Of a stretch of DNA of 7,139 nucleotides, positions 1 through 5,946 are shown in pieces. Origin of the DNA: Neisseria perflava. Lineage in GTDB: Bacteria; Pseudomonadota; Gammaproteobacteria; Burkholderiales; Neisseriaceae. Each line of letters opens with the position of its first letter. Positions within the stretch are counted from its first letter, which is position 1. The position numbers and the translations under genes are program-made. The stretch is from assembly GCF_024170405.1 (NCBI RefSeq), contig NZ_JALJYC010000046.1:1-7139 (forward strand), in the 5' to 3' direction. Under the pieces are notes generated by a model. The model ran no database searches. It was not told the DNA's origin and worked only from the letters and a program-made list of their open reading frames with translations.

Positions 1-37
1 AAGGCCGTCTGAAATCACTCCCGTTTCAGACGGCCTT
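1..37. terminator. Inverted DNA uptake sequence (DUS) hairpin, probable terminator
   Basis: Bases 1-14 (AAGGCCGTCTGAAA) are the exact reverse complement of 24-37, with a 9-base loop. Each arm holds the Neisseria DUS core GCCGTCTGAA in its AG- 12-mer form. Pairs like this commonly sit just after Neisseria genes, where they serve as transcription terminators and as DNA uptake signals. A T-rich stretch (TATATATTT) follows. The gene it would terminate lies outside the window to the left, so this is probably chromosomal flank of the prophage. Confidence 0.85.
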
Positions 38-56
38 ATATATTTAAAGCTCCTAA

Positions 57-144
57 AAGGGGCATTTCAAACGGTATCTTGAGCCGAGTAGCTCGTATCA
101 CACCGTAAGGCTGATAGCCCCTTCAATTTAAAGTTGTAGGGGCT
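57..144 (+). promoter_or_regulatory. Structured leader with two mutually exclusive stems over the first RBS
   Basis: GCCCCTT (117-123) can pair perfectly with AAGGGGC (57-63), closing a domain that contains smaller stems (71-75 with 102-106; 81-84 with 91-94; 109-112 with 116-119). AGCCCCT (116-122) can instead pair with AGGGGCT (138-144), extended by an inner stem 124-128/132-136. The second pairing buries AGGGG (138-142), the only good ribosome binding site for the ATG at 151. The two forms compete, so this could be an RNA switch, or the folds could act in single-stranded phage DNA. The pairings are visible; the function is inference. Confidence 0.45.
71..98 (+). repeat. Left copy of the att-like motif ACGGTATCTTG with attached hairpin
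   Basis: ACGGTATCTTG (71-81) recurs at 6117-6127 and 7126-7136. Here it runs into a 4-bp hairpin GAGC (81-84) / GCTC (91-94) followed by GTAT. The copy before piv has the same design with GGGC/GCCC and GTAT, so the stem differs by a compensated base pair. It lies between the upstream uptake-sequence hairpin and the first phage gene, where the left prophage end is expected. The CT at 78-79 would be the candidate crossover dinucleotide, by analogy with IS110-family cores. Confidence 0.55.
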
Positions 145-150
145 TTAATT

Positions 151-372
151 ATGGCAAACGAAATCACACGTATTTTATCAATTTCAACAGATTCAAAGCG
201 TATAGAAGTCAACAAACATTCTATTAAAGACGCATCTCAAGAAATCATCTTATACAAAAACAACCGCCTTTATTGCACGATTTGGACAGTTCCCCGTTTT
301 ACAGACGGCATTATTAAAGAATTTTTATCGACAGGACAAATTGCAAATTTCACAGGCTTAATGGTGGTGTAA
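151..372 (+). CDS. Small phage protein of unknown function (73 aa), first gene of the prophage
   Basis: I do not recognise this protein. It is soluble-looking, with no signal peptide or membrane segment, and mixes charged and beta-prone stretches (ILSIST, EIILYKNN, LYCTIWTV). The ATG is preceded by AGGGG at 138-142, a reasonable but slightly distant binding site that can be hidden in a hairpin. Its stop lies 2 bases before the rep start, so the two genes are very likely translated together. Small genes in this place in other filamentous phages are regulators or replication accessories; that is context only. Confidence 0.7.
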   Translation: MANEITRILSISTDSKRIEVNKHSIKDASQEIILYKNNRLYCTIWTVPRFTDGIIKEFLSTGQIANFTGLMVV

Positions 373-374
373 AG

Positions 375-1757
375 ATGACAAACGCAAACAATACCCAAGT
401 AGAACGTAGTGAGGAACTGAAAACAGCGGCGGCGGATTTATGTCCGCCTTGCGGACAGGAAGCCGCCGCTGTTCAGAGTACCCCCACTAGTAACACGGGG
501 GGACTGGTAAGCGAAGCATACAGCACGTATGTGGTAGCGGGTGGCAAGTTGAAAGAAGTCCCGTTAAAACGTGGTGTATCAACAGCCGCTTTTGTCGATA
601 CCCTGACCTTTACCGTACATGAAGATGTTTTTGTCCGTCCTGACCAACTCGGCACAGAAGAAGAAATTACTGCAAACGTATCTGCCGAACTTGAAGAAAT
701 CATGGGGTACGGCTTATTTTGCCACCAAACAGGGCGTAACGGTTATGAAACCTCTTACAAGATGGGAAACGAAACCGTCAATTACGGATTTGTCGCTCTC
801 GGTGGAAACCGCCAACGCCAAACTATCTGCTTTTACTTTACCGGGGAAGGTTTGGTAGCTGCAAAAGAAGGCTGGGAAGTCCGTTTATACAACTATTTCA
901 AGACCTATGCACCGTTCGCAAAAATCACACGTTGCGATTTAGCTCACGATTTCTTAGACGGCGAATATACCCCCGAACAAGCAAAAAAAGATTGGGAAAA
1001 CGGTTTATATACAGCTCGTCAAAGCTGTCCAGTCGCCGAATGTGTCGGAAGTGACTGGCTCAAAGACGAAGGCCGCGGCAAAACCTTTTATATCGGAAGC
1101 CGTAAAAACAGTTCTCGCTTTGCCCGTATCTACGAAAAAGGCAAACAGTTAGGCGATAAAGACAGCCGTTGGGTACGTGTCGAACTTGAAATGAAAAACA
1201 GGGACATCCTTATCCCGCATGAAGTTTTAATTGAACCAGGTCGTTTTTTAACAGGTGCATACCCTGTGTTTGAAGTCTTATTCGAACAATACCAAGAAAC
1301 AGCCTTCAAAGCGGAAAAAGTAAAAAAGGTTCAGGACTTGGGGCATGAACATGTCCTTAAATATGCCTCCATGCAAGTATCCCCCGCCATCAAGATGTTG
1401 ATGGAAATGGGCTTTAGTGACAGCCAAATAGTAGAAACATTACTTAACCCAAAAGCAAAACTGCCCAAACGCCTTGTGCCGGAAGCATTCGATTGTTCGT
1501 ATCTAAATGTAGCGTTTATCCATGAACATAAACGACTGCCATATAGCGAAGCAGAGTTGTTGGAAAAATTCAGTAATGAACTGAATCCGCCAAAACGAAT
1601 GACTCATAGAACCTATGATCAGTATTTAGAAGCCAAGACCCGCTATGAAGGGGAAAGCATTATCGGTCTGAACCGAAACCGAAGCTATGAAGAATATATG
1701 TATGACCGCTATTTACGGAATGGCATTTTAAATCTAAACGAAAGGAAAACGACATGA
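375..1757 (+). CDS. Replication initiation protein, Rep_trans/RstA-like
   Basis: This is the probable rolling-circle replication initiator that nicks the double-stranded phage circle. The core resembles the Rep_trans family (pT181 RepC, CTX phage RstA). It starts near FVDTLTFT (residues 73-80), then TRCDLAHDFLDG (185-196), GKTFYIGSRKNSS (235-247), RIYEKGKQ (251-258) and WVRVELEMKNRD (266-277), which match the family pattern R.D...D, TFYIGSR, R.Y.KG and R.E. Tyr253 is the candidate catalytic tyrosine. Length (460 aa) suits a phage Rep. Residues 1-60 are low-complexity (Ala, Thr, Gly) and their DNA folds into strong hairpins. The ATG follows the previous stop by 2 bases and the end overlaps the next gene by ATGA, so the three genes form one translational unit. 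Assignment is from motif recognition only. Confidence 0.85.
   Translation: MTNANNTQVERSEELKTAAADLCPPCGQEAAAVQSTPTSNTGGLVSEAYSTYVVAGGKLKEVPLKRGVSTAAFVDTLTFTVHEDVFVRPDQLGTEEEITANVSAELEEIMGYGLFCHQTGRNGYETSYKMGNETVNYGFVALGGNRQRQTICFYFTGEGLVAAKEGWEVRLYNYFKTYAPFAKITRCDLAHDFLDGEYTPEQAKKDWENGLYTARQSCPVAECVGSDWLKDEGRGKTFYIGSRKNSSRFARIYEKGKQLGDKDSRWVRVELEMKNRDILIPHEVLIEPGRFLTGAYPVFEVLFEQYQETAFKAEKVKKVQDLGHEHVLKYASMQVSPAIKMLMEMGFSDSQIVETLLNPKAKLPKRLVPEAFDCSYLNVAFIHEHKRLPYSEAELLEKFSNELNPPKRMTHRTYDQYLEAKTRYEGESIIGLNRNRSYEEYMYDRYLRNGILNLNERKTT
422..501 (+). other. Nested and tandem hairpins in the 5' part of rep, possible replication origin
   Basis: AACAGCGGCGGC (422-433) pairs perfectly with 462-473. Inside it TGTCCGC (441-447) pairs with GCGGACA (451-457) around a 3-base loop. 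A second hairpin follows at once: CCCCC (481-485) with GGGGG (497-501), whose loop contains the palindrome ACTAGT. These lie in the part of rep that encodes an unconserved low-complexity N-terminus, so the DNA rather than the protein may be under selection. In pT181-type plasmids the nick site lies inside rep. The stems are seen; an origin role is inference. Confidence 0.5.
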
Positions 1758-2065
1758 AAGCAAGTTTGCGTAAAGTGAAATGGAATAAAGGCGTTGTACA
1801 AGATACAGGTCGGGAATACGACTACACCCGTATCTATATCGAAGCACCTATTTGGGACGGTTCATCAAATGAATTTGGCTTAGACACCATTTAACTTGAA
1901 TATGGTAACGAAGAAGCCCATAAAAATCTGTTCCATCTTAAAGGCAAATTGCCGGTAGATATTGAAGTTGAATATATCGACATGGTTAAAGGCAATGACG
2001 TTTTGAAAGTCGTGCAAAGCCTGAAAGTTCTGACACCGCAAGTTTCGGCAACACCGAAACCGTAA
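1754..2065 (+). pseudogene. Small gene after rep, interrupted by an in-frame TAA (possible ssDNA-binding protein)
   Basis: An ATG at 1754 overlaps the rep stop (ATGA) and follows AAAGGA at 1741-1746, so it is well placed for coupled translation. The frame reads 46 codons (MKASLRKVKW...FGLDTI), meets TAA at 1892-1894, then continues coherently as LEYGNEEAHKNLFHLKGKLP and on to a second TAA at 2063-2065. A CAA glutamine codon changed by one transition would explain the stop, giving an intact product of 103 aa. Basic, beta-rich proteins of this size directly after Rep in filamentous phages are often single-strand DNA-binding proteins (gpV or RstB type). That role rests on position and size, not on a recognised motif. 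Confidence 0.7.
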
Positions 2066-2082
2066 CCGAATTCAGGCTACGG

Positions 2083-2132
2083 GGGTGGCTTGAATTCCCC
2101 TACATTAAAGCCCCCAAATTCGTCTTATTTTT
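2083..2132 (+). terminator. Possible rho-independent terminator or attenuator between rep and coat modules
   Basis: GGGTGGCTT (2083-2091) pairs with AAGCCCCC (2108-2115) with one bulged T, giving an 8-bp stem, followed by the T-rich stretch CTTATTTTT (2124-2132). An alternative stem uses GGGG with CCCC at 2097-2100. It sits directly before the major coat gene. A partial terminator here could separate low replication expression from high coat expression, although filamentous phages often place the strong terminator after the coat gene instead. The loop is large (16 bases), so confidence is modest. Confidence 0.4.
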
Positions 2133-2145
2133 AAAGGAAAACATC

Positions 2146-2358
2146 ATGAAATTTATGAATACCTGCCGTAAATACGGCGCAAAAGCCGCAGTAGCAGCTC
2201 CTTTGGCTCTGGCAACGCAAGCTTATGCAGCATTGCCTGATGATGCAAAATCAGGCATTGAAGCCGCAAAAACCGATGGCTTGGAAGCAGGATGGTTGGT
2301 TGTCGGCGTATTTGCCTCTCTTTTCGTTATCGCCATCGTGAAACGTCTGTTGCGCTAA
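2146..2358 (+). CDS. Major coat protein precursor (pVIII-like)
   Basis: This 70-residue protein has the classic filamentous phage coat design. A signal peptide has basic residues early, a hydrophobic Ala-rich core and a signal peptidase site after AYA (residue 28). The mature form has 42 residues: an acidic amphipathic start (ALPDDAKSGIEAAKTDG), a membrane helix (about 48-64) and a basic end (KRLLR) that would face the DNA in the particle. AAAGGA at 2133-2138 is a good ribosome binding site. Thousands of copies would wait in the inner membrane for assembly. The C-terminal 28 residues are closely repeated in the next gene. Confidence 0.9.
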   Translation: MKFMNTCRKYGAKAAVAAPLALATQAYAALPDDAKSGIEAAKTDGLEAGWLVVGVFASLFVIAIVKRLLR

Positions 2359-2367
2359 GGCCATAAC

Positions 2368-2643
2368 ATGTACTACCAAGTTGGAAACCAATGTTTAGAG
2401 CAAAGCCAAGCCGAAAACGTGTATTTCAGCTTGGTAGTACCTACCGTAACCGAAGACGGCAGGATATTAAAACCTGAATATAACGGAACAGGTTGGCAGC
2501 TTGACGGCCAAGTTATCAAAGCAGATTTACCGCAATGCAGCCCTGAAGAGAATTTAAAAGACGGTTTGGAAACAGGTTGGCTGATATTTGGCGTAATGGC
2601 AGCGTGTTACGTGATTATCGTTGTGAAAAGAATGCTCAGATGA
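2368..2643 (+). CDS. Coat-like membrane protein, paralogue of the major coat C-terminus
   Basis: This 91-residue protein ends in KDGLETGWLIFGVMAACYVI followed by IVVKRMLR, aligning without gaps to the last 28 residues of the major coat protein at 17 of 28 identical positions. Residues 1-63 are unrelated to it: polar, with two cysteines (9 and 57), and no signal peptide. The single membrane helix plus basic tail suggests a minor virion protein built on the coat anchor. It starts 9 bases after the coat gene, with a weak binding site (TAAGG), and its stop overlaps the next ATG. The role is inferred. Confidence 0.75.
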   Translation: MYYQVGNQCLEQSQAENVYFSLVVPTVTEDGRILKPEYNGTGWQLDGQVIKADLPQCSPEENLKDGLETGWLIFGVMAACYVIIVVKRMLR

Positions 2644-2711
2644 TAGATTTTTATTTTTTACTGGGTTTGGCCGTGCCGGTCATCATAGGCATGATGATTT
2701 TTAAAGATTGA
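2640..2711 (+). CDS. 23-residue hydrophobic peptide, pVII/pIX-sized minor coat candidate
   Basis: The ATG at 2640 overlaps the previous stop (ATGA). The product begins MIDFYFLLGLAVPVI and ends MMIFKD: one membrane helix with a charged tail. Filamentous phages encode one or two such tiny proteins (pVII, pIX) that cap the end of the particle exiting first, in or near this place in gene order. No separate binding site is needed if translation is coupled. Short length means chance cannot be excluded, but stop-start overlap, hydrophobicity and position all agree. Confidence 0.6.
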   Translation: MIDFYFLLGLAVPVIIGMMIFKD

Positions 2712-2767
2712 AAAACATGTTAAATTCCCATTTCGGATAACACAGTTGACGAAGTGAGGAATTTAAG

Positions 2768-3073
2768 ATGATTTGGGATATTTATAAGGGTTTCCGCCTG
2801 TATCTTTTAATGCGGGTTGTGTTGGATATCTTAGATATTTATCCGGCTCGAAAATATATATTTTGGCTTGTTTTATGTGTGGCTATTTTTGAAATAGTAA
2901 GAATTTTCATAAATAGAAACAATGATGAACCAGATGAAGATATTTTTATTGAAACACCTATAAATCCTAAAGGCTCGCCACCTGATTTTGATTCCGTTCA
3001 ATTCATGAAAGATTTGAACGAATTCAATTTGAAGCAAAAAGAAAAAATACGGGTAAAAAGGAAAAATGAATAA
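2768..3073 (+). CDS. Membrane protein of unknown function (101 aa)
   Basis: I do not recognise this protein. Residues 9-25 are hydrophobic and possibly amphipathic (FRLYLLMRVVLDILDI), residues 29-48 form a clear membrane helix (KYIFWLVLCVAIFEIVRIFI), and the rest is polar: acidic (DEPDEDIFIE) and then very basic at the end (KQKEKIRVKRKNE). GAGGA at 2756-2760 is a good binding site. The gene is visibly AT-richer than the coat genes before it, as is the start of tspB after it, which may mark a separately acquired cassette. Its end overlaps the proposed tspB start at 3066 by 8 bases. Confidence 0.75.
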   Translation: MIWDIYKGFRLYLLMRVVLDILDIYPARKYIFWLVLCVAIFEIVRIFINRNNDEPDEDIFIETPINPKGSPPDFDSVQFMKDLNEFNLKQKEKIRVKRKNE

Positions 3074-4468
3074 GTTATTTTTTTAAGCGGTCTTTTACTT
3101 TGTTCTTCATTTGCTTTTGCTGAACTAAATGTATCAAAAAGCGGTAAAGTGACTTATAAAAAACAGTCTGTTGCTCATTGGTATTCTAGTGGTTGGTCAA
3201 AAAGTGCAATTTCAGATAGTGCTTACAGAAACTTTCAAACTCAGGCAATGAAGGTCAGATATGAAAAGGCATTGTCGGCTTCATCTGTTCCAGTAGGTCT
3301 TGAAGCGGGTGTTTCAAGAGCAACCGTTCTAAAAAACTTATTCAGTAATTTTAAAAAATTCCGCTTTGGTGGCGGTTTTTGGACTTGGGCGGCTTTTACC
3401 GCTGTCGGTTTCGCTATTGATAAACTCCTAGAAGACGACGGCTACACCTATTCCGATTCAGGCAACAACTACACCAAAAATTATGCTTGTACAGTCAAAG
3501 CCAAATATCGTACGACGGTCTATGAAACCTTAGGCGTGTCCGATTCTGAATGCTCACGCGAATTAGGTTCAGCCATTGGTACTTATCTTTGTCAGAAGCA
3601 TTTTTCTTGGAGTGGATATACTTTTTCAGGATTTAATACAAGTAACGGAAATTGTGAATTTTCTAAAGGAAGTGATGTAAGGTCAAAAGGTAATATCACT
3701 TTTACCAAAAATCCCATAACAACCACACTTCAAGATGAAACCCTAGAAAGAATTATCGGCAAAGCCTTAGACAACGCAACAAGTACCGCTCTAGACAAAT
3801 ATATTCAAGCAACCGCCGATGAAAACGGCGATATTCCCGGTCTGGACATGACTATTTCCGTCCCTGCTGGAACAGTCGTTACCATCGGCCCATATACCGA
3901 CACAGACGGAAAAGTTAAACAAGCCACGATTACGTTCCAGCAAAGCGAAAGCGGAGAGACAACCGCCGATGTACAGGAAGAAGAACGTCCTGATTTAACG
4001 CCAAACAGCGAAGAAGCGCCGTCAGTAGAGCCGGAAGAAGAAACCGGCACCGGGTCGGGCAGTGAAACCGGAACAGGTACGGGAACGGGTAGCAGTACTG
4101 GAACGTCTACCGGAACAGATACCGGCACTTCAACCCGCACTGAAACCCAGCCGCAGGAACAAAGTTTTTTATGTGATTTATTTCCCGACATTCTTGCTTG
4201 CCAAAAAATGGGCGAACCATCAGAAGAAACATTTGAAGAGATAAGTATTCCGCAAGCAACTGATGATACAACATGGAAGCCTGATAGCTTTTTAGCTCCT
4301 AATGGCGTATGCCCGCAACCTAAGTCATTTAGCGTATGGGGTAAATCAGTTGAAATAAGCTACGAGCCTTTATGTGTATTGATGGAACAAGTCCGCTTTG
4401 CCGTTTTACTCGCATTCATTGTCATTTCTGCCTATATTTCATTTGGCGGATTAAGGAGTAAAGACTAA
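3066..4468 (+). CDS. tspB: TspB/pIII-like attachment protein, frameshifted in the signal peptide
   Basis: This is a homologue of Neisseria TspB, the filamentous-phage surface protein reported to bind human IgG, which takes the place of pIII. An open frame runs from a GTG at 3149 (439 aa), but the real start is probably the ATG at 3066, after AAGG and overlapping the previous gene. From there MNKLFF runs into a stop because a T-run (3078-3084) has 7 bases; 8 would give MNKLFFLSGLLLCSSFAFA, a perfect signal peptide cut before ELNVSK (467 aa). Features from the GTG start: a cysteine-containing domain (about 90-165), a Thr-Gly/Ser linker (about 298-336) like the pIII glycine linkers, the FLCDLFPDILACQKMGEP region, and a C-terminal membrane anchor (RFAVLLAFIVISAYISFGG). 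Without the signal it would not be exported. Confidence 0.85.
3078..3084 (+). repeat. Poly-T tract (7 T) controlling the tspB reading frame
   Basis: Seven T follow ATGAATAAGTTA. One extra T joins the ATG at 3066 to the main tspB frame and restores a signal peptide. Homopolymer runs in the 5' part of surface-protein genes are a standard site of slipped-strand phase variation in Neisseria. A run of 7-8 is short for this, and transcriptional slippage or sequencing error are alternatives. Confidence 0.6.
4042..4146 (+). repeat. Degenerate Thr-Gly coding repeats in tspB
   Basis: Imperfect 6-base units of the type ACCGGN and GGAACN repeat across this stretch and encode a flexible linker rich in TG and TGT. 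The minus strand gives a matching Val-Pro repeat frame, which is a shadow. In pIII-type proteins such linkers join the receptor-binding part to the membrane-anchored part. Repeat number is expected to vary between strains. Confidence 0.7.
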
Positions 4469-4752
4469 TGCCTGCCGCTTTAATACCACTTATCGGCATA
4501 TTGCTGAAACTTCTGGTTGTTAGAATTATTATTGCAACCGGTATGACCTTTGTAACTTATACCGGCTATATAGTTGCCTTAGATACCTTCAAAGACTACA
4601 TCAGCCAAGCTATGGCCTCAATGCCCGATGATATTCTTCAGTTATTGCTGATTGGTGGATTCGGTCAAGGACTTGGATATTTGTTTGGTGCATTTTCATT
4701 TCGAATCAGTATGAGCGCATTAAACAAATTGACATTTGTTTTACCGAAATAA
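4468..4752 (+). CDS. DUF2523-type inner membrane protein (pVI-like minor coat)
   Basis: The 94-residue product has hydrophobic segments at about 4-36 (IPLIGILLKLLVVRIIIATG onward), a polar middle (DTFKDYISQAMASMPDD) and a Gly-rich hydrophobic stretch (ILQLLLIGGFGQGLGYLFGA). Size, pattern and location between the pIII-like gene and zot match the DUF2523 family, considered the equivalent of the minor coat protein pVI that anchors the adsorption protein at the particle end. The ATG overlaps the tspB stop (TAATG), indicating coupled translation. Confidence 0.8.
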   Translation: MPAALIPLIGILLKLLVVRIIIATGMTFVTYTGYIVALDTFKDYISQAMASMPDDILQLLLIGGFGQGLGYLFGAFSFRISMSALNKLTFVLPK

Positions 4753-4761
4753 GGGGAAAAC

Positions 4762-5499
4762 ATGATTTATCTGTTTACCGGAAATATGGGTACCGGCAAA
4801 ACCTCGCGTGTTGTATCCATGATTTTAAACAATGAAGACGGTTTGTTTAAAATGAAGCTCGAAGACGGTACGGAGGTTGATAGACCACTATATTTTTGTC
4901 ACATCGACGGCTTGGATAAACGTAAGTTTAACTCCCACGAGTTGACAGAAGAGCAAATTATGGAAGCCCCGTTGCGTGATGTAATCCCGCAAGGTGCAGT
5001 ATTAATTGTAGATGAAGCACACTATACCTATCCAGTCCGTTCTGCCGGTCGTCCTGTGCCTCCTTACATTCAAGAATTAACTGAACTCCGACATCACGGC
5101 CATACGGTTATTTTAATGACACAGCACCCAAGCCAATTAGACGTATTTGTCCGCAATTTGGTTTCAAAACATGTTCATCTTGAGCGTAAAGCAGTCGGAA
5201 TGAAGCAGTATTGGTGGTACAAGTGCGTAACCAGTTTAGACAATCCGGCCGGTGTCAGCGGCGTGGAATCTGCAAGTTGGAAACCGCCTAAAGAAGCATT
5301 TAAATATTACAAATCTTCCAGCCAACACCAAAAATTTAAGAAAAAAGTCCCCTTGGTAATATGGGCGTTAATTGCAATTTTGGGGTTTGTCGGTTGGAAG
5401 GCATACACCATGTACAATTTGTATAAAGAAGGTACGCAGACAACAGAACAGGTTGCAGATGTTCAAGCAACACCGGAAAGCAACATAGCAGAAAAATAA
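4762..5499 (+). CDS. zot: Zot-like phage assembly ATPase (pI family), N-terminal part of a frameshifted gene
   Basis: The cytoplasmic ATPase domain of a zonular occludens toxin (Zot)/pI family protein, which powers extrusion through the inner membrane. Walker A is GNMGTGKT (residues 7-14), Walker B is VLIVDEAH (80-87), and VILMTQHPSQL (116-126) fits the family. The membrane helix is about 196-214 (VPLVIWALIAILGFVGW). AAGGGG at 4751-4756 is a strong binding site. The frame stops at 5499, after 245 aa, where the periplasmic part should continue. That part is intact in another frame immediately downstream: with one A less in the run at 5492-5496 the frames join and give a normal-length Zot of about 392 aa. 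The truncated form keeps the ATPase and anchor but loses the periplasmic domain. Confidence 0.9.
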   Translation: MIYLFTGNMGTGKTSRVVSMILNNEDGLFKMKLEDGTEVDRPLYFCHIDGLDKRKFNSHELTEEQIMEAPLRDVIPQGAVLIVDEAHYTYPVRSAGRPVPPYIQELTELRHHGHTVILMTQHPSQLDVFVRNLVSKHVHLERKAVGMKQYWWYKCVTSLDNPAGVSGVESASWKPPKEAFKYYKSSSQHQKFKKKVPLVIWALIAILGFVGWKAYTMYNLYKEGTQTTEQVADVQATPESNIAEK

Positions 5500-5500
5500 T

Positions 5501-5938
5501 CAAGGCATTAATGGGAATAGTTCCCCTAATGGCAATCTAAAACCATCCGATTTTGTACCGACATTGGCCGAGCGTCCCGAATCAAAACCTATTTATGACA
5601 GTGTCCGTCAGGTCAAAACCTATGAGCGCATAGCAGCTTGTATTTCCGGCGGCAAAAGTGGATGTACTTGTTACAGCGATCAAGCAACGCCGTTGAAAGA
5701 AATCACTAAGGCTATGTGTGAGAAGTACGCCAAAGATGGCATACCATTCAACCCATATAAAGAGCCGGAAACGCAAAACATGGCCAAAGCGCAGGCACAG
5801 CACCAAACGGCAGATTCAGACGGCCAGCCGTCCCAAATCGTATCACTCGGCGGCAAGAGCCAACAGAATCTGATGTATGACAACCTAGTATCCCGTGACA
5901 GTTTCGGTACGCAAAACGGGGCAAAAGTTGGGGGATAG
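5501..5938 (+). pseudogene. zot: Detached C-terminal periplasmic part of zot
   Basis: Reading from CAA at 5501 gives QGINGNSSPNGNLKPSDFVP, then TLAERPESKPIYDSVRQVKT and a cysteine-rich region (CISGGKSGCTCYSDQATPLK), which fits the periplasmic domain of Neisseria Zot proteins expected to contact the outer membrane channel. It lies one frame from the ATPase part, which ends at 5499. The TTG at 5564 could be called a start but has no convincing binding site and would drop conserved sequence, so I regard this as a gene fragment. The end, SLGGKSQQNLMYDN and a Gly-rich tail, looks complete. It contains a reverse-oriented uptake core at 5815-5824. Confidence 0.8.
5815..5824 (-). other. DNA uptake sequence core inside zot
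   Basis: TTCAGACGGC is the reverse complement of the 10-base DUS core GCCGTCTGAA. The flanking bases give a TG- rather than AG- or AT- 12-mer, so it may be a less efficient uptake signal. It lies in coding sequence near the 3' end of the detached Zot part. Confidence 0.7.
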
Positions 5939-5946
5939 ACAATATC

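Noticed and set aside
473..858. Frames antisense to and within rep (473-703 minus, 619-858 plus)
   Set aside because: Both are covered by the conserved rep frame, with no binding sites or familiar motifs.
2746..2774. Promoter with -35 TTGACG before the 101-residue membrane protein
   Set aside because: No acceptable -10 lies at 16-18 bases; the match is to the -35 box only.
3149..3151. GTG as the true start of tspB
   Set aside because: There is no ribosome binding site or signal peptide, and clear protein-like sequence with a perfect signal lies upstream once a single T is added.
3805..4191. 128-codon minus-strand frame rich in Val-Pro
   Set aside because: It is the antisense shadow of the Thr-Gly repeats in tspB.
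5176..5186. ATCTTGAGC inside zot as a fourth att-like copy
   Set aside because: Only the right half of the motif matches and the hairpin is absent; probably chance.
5511..5526. GGGAATAGTTCCC as a dRS3 repeat, a known target of Neisseria filamentous phages
   Set aside because: dRS3 has the arrangement ATTCCC-N8-GGGAAT. Here the arms are reversed and only 3 bases apart, and the sequence lies inside the zot coding region. No true dRS3 was seen in the window.
5564..5938. Independent gene starting at TTG 5564
   Set aside because: No convincing binding site, and coherent Zot-like sequence extends upstream of it to the frameshift near 5496. It reads as the detached zot C-terminus.
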